Shown: in pieces, positions 1 to 6,409 of the stretch
Numbering within the stretch: position 1 is the first letter of the stretch
Layout: the number at the start of each line of letters is the position of its first letter
From: Planctomycetota bacterium
GTDB taxonomy: Bacteria > Planctomycetota > Planctomycetia > Pirellulales > Thermoguttaceae
Direction: 5' to 3'
DNA length: 22,115 nt
Assembly: GCA_021784975.1 (NCBI GenBank)
Contig: JAJYGU010000317.1
Coordinates: 1-22,115 of the forward strand
The notes under the pieces: model-generated
Told to the model about the DNA's origin: nothing
The model's database searches: none
Seen by the model: only the letters and a program-made list of their open reading frames with translations
Made by a program: the position numbers and the translations under genes

Positions 1-1
1 C

Positions 2-352
2 CACGATCTTCGCCGGTCTTTCGGGACCAGGTGGGCAAAGCGAGTGATGCCCGCCGTGCTAAAGCGGCTGATGCGTCACTCGGAGATTGCCACCACGATG
101 AAGTATTACGTCACGATGGATGCCGACTCGGTGGCGGATGAATTGTGGGGCCGTGATTGGGAGGGCGGCAACAAACCGCGGCTTGGCAACACTTTTGGCA
201 ACAGTCAGCCCCAGCAGGCCGAAAACGCCGAAGGGGCTCCCGACGCGGCAACGTCGGAAACCCCTTCAGGCAACGCACTTCCGAGCGGAGGGCACGGGAC
301 TCGAACCCGCAACCCCATTACTGGGGCACCACATTTCCAGTGTGGCCGCTAG
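2..352 (+). CDS. Tyrosine recombinase (phage-type integrase), C-terminal part only
   Basis: Site-specific DNA recombinase of the phage-integrase family; the gene enters the window already in progress, so only its last ~116 codons are seen. The open frame reads back to base 2 and begins with HDLRRSFGTRWA, which carries the H-x-x-R box of the catalytic domain. A second His follows in LMRHSEIAT, then the nucleophilic Tyr in MKYYV. The order and spacing (H-x-x-R, RH, about 10 residues, Tyr) fit the family. After the catalytic domain comes a low-complexity tail, and the last ~22 codons are read antisense through a tRNA-Ser gene, with the TAG stop inside that gene. An integrase reading into a tRNA suggests the end of an integrated element lying to the left. 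The GTG at 44 is internal, not a real start. Confidence 0.85.
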   Translation, partial: HDLRRSFGTRWAKRVMPAVLKRLMRHSEIATTMKYYVTMDADSVADELWGRDWEGGNKPRLGNTFGNSQPQQAENAEGAPDAATSETPSGNALPSGGHGTRTRNPITGAPHFQCGR

Positions 353-369
353 CCATTCGCTTACCCTCC
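286..369 (-). tRNA. tRNA-Ser, anticodon GGA
   Basis: The reverse strand folds as a type II (long variable arm) tRNA. The acceptor stem pairs GGAGGGT with GCCCTCC, the last pair being T-G. The anticodon stem CCACA/TGTGG encloses the loop CTGGAAA, giving anticodon GGA. The variable arm is CCCC-AGTAAT-GGGG, as expected for serine, and the T arm carries GGTTCGAGTCC. The discriminator base is G and CCA is not encoded. A sigma70-like promoter lies about 20 bases upstream. Its 3' half overlaps the end of the recombinase gene on the plus strand, the usual place for an integrase attachment core. Confidence 0.93.
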
Positions 370-389
370 GGAGTCGTCTTTGCAACCTC

Positions 390-418
390 ATTTTGGGCGG
401 CCCCCTTGGGTCCGTCAA
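390..418 (-). promoter_or_regulatory. Promoter of tRNA-Ser
   Basis: On the minus strand, TTGACG (413-418) and CAAAAT (390-395) are separated by 17 bases. They lie just upstream of the tRNA 5' end at 369, as expected for a sigma70-type promoter. Confidence 0.5.
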
Positions 419-467
419 GGGTCGTTGTCTCGTTTGCCAAGCGCCTGGAGTAGCGGGCGGACCCGGG

Positions 468-1160
468 CTAGGAAGTAGATCGACTAGCCTGCCGGTTCTC
501 TTCGGCGGCGCTAGGACGGACGTAGGCCGGCACCAGCCTCCAAAGGTCATCCCGGCGGCCGGCGGCGTAGTCTCGGGCCGCCAGGCGGGCTACTTGGCTC
601 GCCCGAGGCGACCAGGCACTGGGCTCAAGCGCTGCCACCCCTCCCGGCAACCGGCCAAGGATTTTACTTAGAATCGGGCCGGCCACTCGGTCGCCTGGCG
701 CCAATCGACCCAGCCAGGTATCGAGTAGAAGGAGTTCCTGTGGTCCTTGGGGTTTGACCCAGCCGTCAGCCGGGTCGCGAACGAAGCGGCCAGCCACCAC
801 CTCGCCGCGCTGTGCGTCCATCACGGCCCAGAGGGTGACCGTCTCAGTTGGGGCTGCTGCGGCGATCGCTTCGAGCGTGTTGATGCCGAGCACATCGGCC
901 CCGACGGCGTAGGCAAACAGCTTGGCAGTCGTGACACCGATTCGCAAACCCGTGAACGAACCCGGCCCGATGGTCACTCCCACCAATTGCACGTCTGCCG
1001 GCTGCCATCCCCCCTGGCGCAGCACCTTCCGTACCGCCGGGGCAAGCGACTGCGCACTACGACTACTCTGATCTAACTCTAATTCCAACAAAATGTTAGC
1101 GTCTTCAGCCAGGGCCACGGAACCGGTTCGGCCGGCAGTTTCGATGGCGAGAATGCGCAT
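468..1160 (-). CDS. tsaB: tRNA threonylcarbamoyladenosine biosynthesis protein TsaB
   Basis: Non-catalytic ASKHA-fold partner of TsaD (with TsaE) in making t6A37 on ANN-decoding tRNAs in the cytoplasm. The protein opens with MRILAIETAGRTGSVAL, the actin-like phosphate-binding strand of the family. It also has the signature IGPGSFTGLRIGVTTAK near residues 65-80, and its 230 residues match the normal TsaB length. The ATG at 1160 is chosen because an upstream ATG at 1214 would add 18 residues with no family similarity, encoded largely by a palindromic repeat arm. No strong Shine-Dalgarno sequence precedes 1160. It stands alone on the minus strand, about 100 bases upstream of tRNA-Ser, and is divergent from the phosphoesterase gene. 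Confidence 0.92.
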   Translation of the reverse strand: MRILAIETAGRTGSVALAEDANILLELELDQSSRSAQSLAPAVRKVLRQGGWQPADVQLVGVTIGPGSFTGLRIGVTTAKLFAYAVGADVLGINTLEAIAAAAPTETVTLWAVMDAQRGEVVAGRFVRDPADGWVKPQGPQELLLLDTWLGRLAPGDRVAGPILSKILGRLPGGVAALEPSAWSPRASQVARLAARDYAAGRRDDLWRLVPAYVRPSAAEENRQASRSTS

Positions 1161-1185
1161 AGTCGGAATTCTTGGGTCGAGCGGC

Positions 1186-1292
1186 GGGGACCGCCCCATT
1201 TCACGGTCTGTCATGAGGGGATCGTCTCATTTTCACGGCCTTCTGCCGCAAAAATCGCTACAGTCCCCGCCGCGAAAAATTGGGGCGCTCCC
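1186..1292. repeat. Nested palindromic repeat cluster (REP/BIME-like)
   Basis: Four related ~21-23 base arms lie in a row. Two are in direct orientation (1186-1206, starting GGGGACCGCCCCATTTC, and 1217-1238, starting GGGGATCGTCTCATTTTC). Two are inverted (1246-1268, CCGCAAAAATCGCTACAG..., and 1270-1292, CCGCGAAAAATTGGGGCG...). The inner pair can form a hairpin with a 7-base loop, and the outer pair a second, enclosing one. The 1246-1268 arm is nearly the reverse complement of the arm at 4678-4700, so the elements form one family. The cluster sits between the tsaB start and the phosphoesterase promoter. The rest of the 1161-1477 gap shows only that promoter. Confidence 0.7.
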
Positions 1293-1369
1293 TGCCGCGA
1301 AATCTGCGAACGTCGCCGCCGATACTCAGCTTGGCTAATCGGCAGGTGGTCCGCAAGGGGCATCTCGAC

Positions 1370-1398
1370 TTGACCATGCTCTGGTGCGACAATAGACT
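1370..1398 (+). promoter_or_regulatory. Putative promoter of the metallophosphoesterase gene
   Basis: TTGACC (1370-1375) and TAGACT (1393-1398) are spaced by 17 bases, about 80 bases before the GTG start at 1478. This is a pattern match only. Confidence 0.4.
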
Positions 1399-1477
1399 AT
1401 GAGGTACATACACTTAGGGCGCAATCTTCCTAAATCCTCTTGGGCCGCAAGGTCGGGGAGCGTGAGAGTCTAATCGA

Positions 1478-2227
1478 GTGAAACGAGCCCTCATTAGCGA
1501 TCTTCATAGCAACATTGAAGGCCTCGAAGCGGTCTTGGCCGACATTCAAAGCCAGGGGATTACCGAGATCTATTGTCTGGGTGATCTGGTCGGTTATGGT
1601 CCCAACCCGGCTGAAGTGATCGACAAGATCATGAAGTGCCGGGTGTGCCTGCTGGGCAATCACGACCAGGGGGCCTTGTTTGACCCGGAAGGGTTCAACT
1701 CGGGGGCGGAGCGGGCGATCTTCTGGACCCGCAACCAACTGGAGAACGGCTCGGGAAGCGCCGAGACCCGCCAACGGCGCTGGAATTTCCTGGGCGAGCT
1801 GCCGCGGACCCACACCGAAAACAACCTACTGTTCGTCCACGGCTCCGCCCGAAATCCGCTCAACGAGTACGTGTTTCCCGAAGACATTTACAACCGGCGA
1901 AAGCTGGAAAACGTGTTTCTCCTCGTTCCGCGTTATGCCTTTCAAGGGCATACTCACGTGCCCGGAGTTTTTACCGAGAGTTTCCATTTCTTCAGCCCGG
2001 AGGAGCTCGGCTATGAGTATCGGCTGGGCCATGAGAAGGCGATGATCAACGTCGGATCGGTGGGCCAGCCCCGCGACGGCGATTCGCGATCCTGTTACGT
2101 TGTCCTCGAAGACGAGGTGGTGCGGTTCCGGCGAGTGGAATACCCCTTCGAGAAGACGATCGCCAAGATTTACGCAATCCCCGAGTTGGACAATTTTCTC
2201 GGCGACCGGCTTCGCGATGGACGCTAG
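1478..2227 (+). CDS. Calcineurin-like metallophosphoesterase (YfcE/MJ0936-like)
   Basis: Cytoplasmic binuclear-metal phosphoesterase; the substrate cannot be told from sequence. All the metal-binding blocks are visible: D8-x-H10 in SDLHSN, G35-D36 in GDLVGYGP, G60-N-H-D in LLGNHD, H121 in FVHGS, and G157-H-T-H at QGHTHVP. A later NVGSVGQPRD block is typical of the small single-domain phosphodiesterases. The 249 residues are in the usual range. The start is a GTG (1478) preceded by a purine-rich GGGGAGCGTGAGAG stretch; no ATG lies nearby in frame. It is followed after 99 bases by yidC on the same strand, with nothing recognisable in between, so co-transcription is possible but unproven. Confidence 0.88.
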   Translation: MKRALISDLHSNIEGLEAVLADIQSQGITEIYCLGDLVGYGPNPAEVIDKIMKCRVCLLGNHDQGALFDPEGFNSGAERAIFWTRNQLENGSGSAETRQRRWNFLGELPRTHTENNLLFVHGSARNPLNEYVFPEDIYNRRKLENVFLLVPRYAFQGHTHVPGVFTESFHFFSPEELGYEYRLGHEKAMINVGSVGQPRDGDSRSCYVVLEDEVVRFRRVEYPFEKTIAKIYAIPELDNFLGDRLRDGR

Positions 2228-2326
2228 CCGCACGGGTGGCCGAAATCTTCCTGGGGCCGACGGGGCAGTGGGCCGCAAAAACCAAGCGGATCGGCTCTTT
2301 CTCTTCCGCATGCAATAGTCAAGCTT

Positions 2327-4675
2327 ATGGAACGTCGCCTGGTCTTGTTTCTGGTGCTTTCGTTTGCGATTTTGCTCAGCTATTTCGCGCTGCTGCAAAA
2401 GTTCGGGCCGCACCGGCCGCCACCGCCCGGGCACCAAGCCGTTGCTAGTCATGCTGGCGGAGCGGAGAAAGCCAAGAAGCCCCAGACCGCCAAACCGGCA
2501 ACGGCCGAGAAGGCGCACGAGAAACCGGCCGCCGGGCCAGCCAAGACGGCCTCTGCCGGCGGGCCTGCAAAGGCCAAAAGCGGGAAGAGCGAGGCTGCAA
2601 AACACAAGGAACTCCCCCCCACCAAACCGCCGGCGCAGCCCGCCCTCGCCCAACAGTGGATCACGCTCGGCTCGGCCGATCCCAAGGATCCGTACCGGAT
2701 GCTGGTAACCTTAACCAATCAGGGGGCCGCAGTCGACCGGATCGAGTTGAACAGTCCGAGCTACTGCGACATCGACGACCGCAGCGGTTACTTGGGCAAT
2801 CTCATCATGGACACCGGCGTCCATCGCGGCGGTTGTCCGGTCCAGGTGGTTGGTCCGGGAACACCTGCGGCCAAGGCTGGTCTCAGAGCGGGCGACCTGT
2901 TGAAGGCGGTCAACGGCCAGCCGGTGGTGAGCGGCCGGGAGTTGCAGGCGATTCTGGAGGCCACCCGCCCGAATCAAACGGTATCCTTGTCGTTCTCGCG
3001 GGGCGGCCAGGAGACGACGGCCCAAGCGACACTTCGCCGTCGTCCGCTGGATATGATCCGGCCGGAAAACGACGATCCGTTGTCGATGTTGTTGACCTTG
3101 CAGCAGTTCGACGATCAGAAGATCGGTTCCGAAGAGGCCGGCAAGGAAAGCGACCTGGAAGTCGGGCAGGAACTGAAGGGGGTCGATTTGCGCACTGCCA
3201 ATTGGAAAGTGGTGGCCGCCGACCAAGAACATGCCCAATTCCGCCGGTTGCTGGCGGACAAGGGACTGGAAATCCTCAAGACCTATCGGCTGGTCAAGGT
3301 GCCGGCGGCGTCGCAGGCCGACAGCAACTTCCCGGCCTACAACCTCGAGTTCCAGATCGAGATCCGCAATACCGGCCGTCGGGCTCACCAAGTGGCCTAT
3401 CGGCTGGACGGCCCCAATGGACTGCCCGACGAGGGCAAGTGGTACGCCTTGAAAGTCAGCCGGAGTTGGGGCGGCGCCGGCCTGCGGGACTTTATCGTCT
3501 CCTTCGGCGGTGCGCCGGAAGAGATCAGCGCCACTACGATCGCCGCCGACAAGAAGCTCCCCAAGCCCCGGGCCGAATACCCGGGTCAACTGGTCAAGTT
3601 CATCGGCATCGACTCCCAGTACTTTTCCGGCGTGCTGATGCCCGAGCGCAGCGACCCCAACGAAATATGGTTCGAGCAGCTTCGACCGTTGCGGGTGGGC
3701 GAAGTCGACAAGAATCACCCCAACTGGGCCAACACCTCCTGTCAACTGGTCAGCGTGGCCGGCGAGCTGAAGCCCGGCGGCGCCCTGGTTCACAAGTTCA
3801 AGTTGTTTGTCGGGCCGAAGAAGCCGGGCATCCTGACGCCGTACGGGCTGAACAGCCTGGTCTACTACGGCTGGTTTGAATGGATCGCCGTGCCGCTGGT
3901 ATCCATTCTGCACTTCTTCTACGGTGTGTTCCACAACTTCGGCATCGCCATCATCCTGTTGACGATCCTGGTGCGGGGTTGCATGTTTCCTTTCAGCCGG
4001 AAGCAGGCCCTGGGCGCGCTGAAGATGCAGCAGTTGCAGCCGGAGATCAAGCGGATCCAAGAGCAATACAAGAAAGACCTGGAGGCCAGGAGCCGGGCCC
4101 AGCAGGAGTTGTTCCGCAAGCACAACTACAATCCGCTGGGCGGGTGCTTGACGGCCTTCATCCAGATACCGGTGTTCATAGGGCTTTACAATGCCTTGAA
4201 GGTGGATGTGGCCCTCCGCGACGCCCCGTTGCTGACGTATGCCATTCGCTGGTGCTCGAACCTGGCCGCCCCGGACATGCTCTTCAACTGGAGCGGGTTC
4301 ATGCCGGGGTTCGTAGTCAAGGGTCCGGGGATCTTCTGGCTCGGACCCTACTTCAATTTGCTGCCCATCCTGACGGTCTTCCTCTTCATCGCCCAGCAAA
4401 AGATGTTCATGCCTCCGGCCGCTGATGAGCAGGCGGCCGTGCAGCAAAAGATCATGAAGTACATGATGATCTTCATGGGCATCTTGTTCTACAAGGTGGC
4501 TAGCGGCCTGTGCCTGTATTTCATCGCTTCCAGCCTATGGGGCCTGGGGGAACGGCAGTTCTTGCCCAAGCCCAAGCCGGTCCAAGGCGGCACCAGCGGC
4601 GAGACGCGGGCCCAAGCCAAGGCCCGTGCCCGGCAGGCGGCCCAGGCCGCCCAGGCCAAGGCGAAAAAGAAATAG
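2327..4675 (+). CDS. yidC: YidC/Oxa1 membrane protein insertase with embedded PDZ domain
   Basis: Inserts and folds inner-membrane proteins, alone or with SecYEG. Residues 5-25 form the N-terminal membrane anchor. Residues ~30-105 are an Ala/Lys/Pro-rich linker, and the periplasmic beta domain follows. That domain is interrupted at about 168-240 by a PDZ domain (GTPAAKAGLRAGDLLKAVNG is its carboxylate-loop/strand region). From about residue 515 the conserved five-helix insertase core begins (WFEWIAVPL), with the buried Arg in TILVRGCMFP and the cytoplasmic coiled hairpin at LQPEIKRIQEQYK. The C-terminus is Lys/Ala-rich and basic, as expected for ribosome contact. At 782 residues it is longer than the ~550 of enterobacterial YidC because of the linker and PDZ domain. 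mnmE follows on the same strand. Confidence 0.95.
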   Translation: MERRLVLFLVLSFAILLSYFALLQKFGPHRPPPPGHQAVASHAGGAEKAKKPQTAKPATAEKAHEKPAAGPAKTASAGGPAKAKSGKSEAAKHKELPPTKPPAQPALAQQWITLGSADPKDPYRMLVTLTNQGAAVDRIELNSPSYCDIDDRSGYLGNLIMDTGVHRGGCPVQVVGPGTPAAKAGLRAGDLLKAVNGQPVVSGRELQAILEATRPNQTVSLSFSRGGQETTAQATLRRRPLDMIRPENDDPLSMLLTLQQFDDQKIGSEEAGKESDLEVGQELKGVDLRTANWKVVAADQEHAQFRRLLADKGLEILKTYRLVKVPAASQADSNFPAYNLEFQIEIRNTGRRAHQVAYRLDGPNGLPDEGKWYALKVSRSWGGAGLRDFIVSFGGAPEEISATTIAADKKLPKPRAEYPGQLVKFIGIDSQYFSGVLMPERSDPNEIWFEQLRPLRVGEVDKNHPNWANTSCQLVSVAGELKPGGALVHKFKLFVGPKKPGILTPYGLNSLVYYGWFEWIAVPLVSILHFFYGVFHNFGIAIILLTILVRGCMFPFSRKQALGALKMQQLQPEIKRIQEQYKKDLEARSRAQQELFRKHNYNPLGGCLTAFIQIPVFIGLYNALKVDVALRDAPLLTYAIRWCSNLAAPDMLFNWSGFMPGFVVKGPGIFWLGPYFNLLPILTVFLFIAQQKMFMPPAADEQAAVQQKIMKYMMIFMGILFYKVASGLCLYFIASSLWGLGERQFLPKPKPVQGGTSGETRAQAKARARQAAQAAQAKAKKK

Positions 4676-4677
4676 CT

Positions 4678-4759
4678 GGGGACTGTCCCGATTTTCGCGG
4701 CTGCGAAGACCTGGCTGTTCGATACGCCCGTCATGGCCGCCAAAACGGGACGGTCCCTC
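4678..4759. repeat. REP-like palindrome between yidC and mnmE
   Basis: A 23-base arm beginning GGGGACTGTCCCGATTTTCG (4678-4700) is matched, in inverted orientation, by an arm at 4737-4759 (CCGCCAAAACGGGACGGTCC...), with 36 bases between. Only five positions differ between one arm and the reverse complement of the other. It begins 2 bases after the yidC stop, so it could act as an RNA stem between the genes. Confidence 0.75.
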
Positions 4760-4772
4760 TCGGCCCACGCGC

Positions 4773-6212
4773 ATGCTGGTTCTTGACGACACCATCGTGG
4801 CCATTGCCTCACCGCCGGGCGGCGCCGCGCGGGCGGTGGTGCGGCTCAGCGGTCCGCGGGCGCGAGAATGCGTGGAGAGTTGCTTCCGAGCAGCCGAGGG
4901 CGGCCATCTGCCGGTCGCGGCCGCGCCTACCGCCTTTCACGGGGCTCTGCTGCTGCCCGGCTTGTGGGCGCCGTGGCCGGCGGAGGTTTTTTGGTGGCCG
5001 GGCAGGCGAAGCTACACGCGGCAGCCGCTGGCCGAGATCCATACCCTGGGCTCGCCGCCGCTGGTGCAGGCCATCGTGCGAGCCTTGTGCAACGCCGGCG
5101 CGCGGCCGGCCGTCCCCGGAGAGTTCACGCTCCGCGCTTTCCTCTCCGGCCGAATCGACCTCACCCAGGCCGAGGCGGTCTTGGGAGTGATCGACGCCGC
5201 CAGCGAAGGGGAACTGGAGGTTGCCTTGGCGCAACTGGCGGGCGGCCTGGCCACACCCTTGCACGGGCTGCGCGGCGCACTGCTCGACCTGCTGACCGAG
5301 CTGGAGGCCGGCCTCGACTTTGCGGACGAAGACATTGCCTTCATCACTGGCAACGAACTGAAGCAGCGACTGGCCGACGGCGAAGCCAGCCTGGCGGCGA
5401 TCCTGCGACAAATGGAATCGCGCGGTGCGACCGGCGCACCGCTGCGCGCGGTGCTCGTGGGCCGGCCGAACACGGGCAAGAGCAGCCTCTTCAATGCCCT
5501 GGCCGGCCAGGCGCGGGCCATCGTCTCCGATCATCCGGGCACGACCCGTGACTATCTCTTGGCCACGTTGAACTTCGACGGAATCCCCTGTGATCTGATC
5601 GACACGGCCGGCGTGCAGAAGCCGCCGGGGGCTGGCTCCGTTTTCGGCGCCTTGGACGTTACCATTCCCTCGCCGTTGTCGCCGAAAACGGTGCCTGTCC
5701 CTTTTGGTGCGGACCAGGCGGCGCAAGTCTCCTCCGCCCAGCAGCGCCGCACCGCTCACCTGGAGCTGCTGTGCATCGATTCCAGCCGGCCGCTCGATCC
5801 ATGGGAGCGGGAGGAACTTGCCCAGCCGGCCGATCGGCGGTTCGTGGTGCTGACCAAGTGTGACGCTCCGCGGCAGACCGATTGTGCTTATCCGGCCTTG
5901 GAGACCAGCAGCCGCACCGGGGCCGGCATCGCCGCCTTGCAGACGGCATTGGGCCGCGCGGTGTTGGCCGCGGACAGCCAGGCCGGCGGGGTGGTGGCTG
6001 CCACCGCCGCGCGGTGCTACGCTTCGCTGCGAGCAGCCGCCGAATGCCTGCAGCGCGCCGGGGCAATCGCTGCTTCCGGCGGCGCTCCGGGCGACGAGCT
6101 GGTGGCCGCCGAACTCCGCGAAGCGCTGACCGAGCTTGGCAAGGTCGCGGGCGACATTCACTCAGACGACGTATTGGAGCGGATTTTCAGCCGCTTTTGC
6201 ATTGGAAAATGA
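4773..6212 (+). CDS. mnmE: tRNA uridine-5-carboxymethylaminomethyl modification GTPase MnmE (TrmE)
   Basis: With MnmG, installs the (c)mnm5 group on wobble U34 of certain tRNAs, using GTP and a folate one-carbon donor. The N-terminal folate-binding domain starts at MLVLDDTIVAIASPPGG. A helical domain surrounds the inserted Ras-like G domain: G1 G230-RPNTGKSS, G2 GTTRD, G3 D277-TAG, G4 T361-KCD (Asn replaced by Thr). The protein ends in C476-I-G-K, the catalytic Cys motif. Length is 479 residues. Residues ~285-311 have no place in the family and are encoded by a palindromic repeat inserted just after the G3 motif; the frame stays open. ATG 4773 is chosen because the residues upstream of it are repeat-encoded and Arg/Pro-rich. 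No clear Shine-Dalgarno sequence is seen. Confidence 0.93.
   Translation: MLVLDDTIVAIASPPGGAARAVVRLSGPRARECVESCFRAAEGGHLPVAAAPTAFHGALLLPGLWAPWPAEVFWWPGRRSYTRQPLAEIHTLGSPPLVQAIVRALCNAGARPAVPGEFTLRAFLSGRIDLTQAEAVLGVIDAASEGELEVALAQLAGGLATPLHGLRGALLDLLTELEAGLDFADEDIAFITGNELKQRLADGEASLAAILRQMESRGATGAPLRAVLVGRPNTGKSSLFNALAGQARAIVSDHPGTTRDYLLATLNFDGIPCDLIDTAGVQKPPGAGSVFGALDVTIPSPLSPKTVPVPFGADQAAQVSSAQQRRTAHLELLCIDSSRPLDPWEREELAQPADRRFVVLTKCDAPRQTDCAYPALETSSRTGAGIAALQTALGRAVLAADSQAGGVVAATAARCYASLRAAAECLQRAGAIAASGGAPGDELVAAELREALTELGKVAGDIHSDDVLERIFSRFCIGK
5627..5702. repeat. REP-like palindrome inserted in frame within mnmE
   Basis: The left arm at 5627-5649 begins GGGGGCTGGCTCCGTTTTCG. The inverted right arm at 5680-5702 reads CGCCGAAAACGGTGCCTGTC..., and 30 bases lie between. 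About 19 of the 22-23 arm positions pair. The layout (GGGG-rich outer end, CGTTTTCGGCG inner end, central spacer) matches the element just upstream of mnmE at 4678-4759. It encodes about 27 residues rich in Pro, Val, Ser and Gly directly after the DTAG motif. Confidence 0.78.
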
Positions 6213-6286
6213 GGGACAACCAGCAGGAGCCCTGTTGCCTGGCCCAAGTCGCGGTTAATGCCTCCAGGTACGTCGCGGTCGAAAGG

Positions 6287-6315
6287 TTGTGGGCTTCGTG
6301 GGCGTCAGGTATGAT
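6287..6315 (+). promoter_or_regulatory. Putative promoter of the beta-helix gene
   Basis: TTGTGG (6287-6292) and TATGAT (6310-6315) are separated by 17 bases, 95 bases before the ATG at 6410. The good -10 supports transcription independent of mnmE. Confidence 0.4.
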
Positions 6316-6409
6316 CGTTGCAAAGATGGCGGATGCGCCTGCTTCGAGCCTCCGCCGTTGCCGGCAACAATCGAGACCTTCGTTTGCTCCCGAAGACGAG
6401 CAATCTGCA

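Noticed and set aside
1161..1214. Longer TsaB start at 1214
   Set aside because: The extra codons come largely from the palindromic repeat arm, and the family N-terminus begins at 1160.
2711..4447. Long open frame of 578 codons antisense to yidC
   Set aside because: It is the GC-rich shadow of a clear YidC gene, with no recognisable motif.
4809..6161. Antisense frame of 450 codons across mnmE
   Set aside because: Shadow of mnmE; no domain signature.
5882..6409. Upstream extension of the beta-helix reading frame into mnmE
   Set aside because: The composition is Arg/Cys-rich and it overlaps mnmE; a promoter and a start at 6410 explain the gene better.
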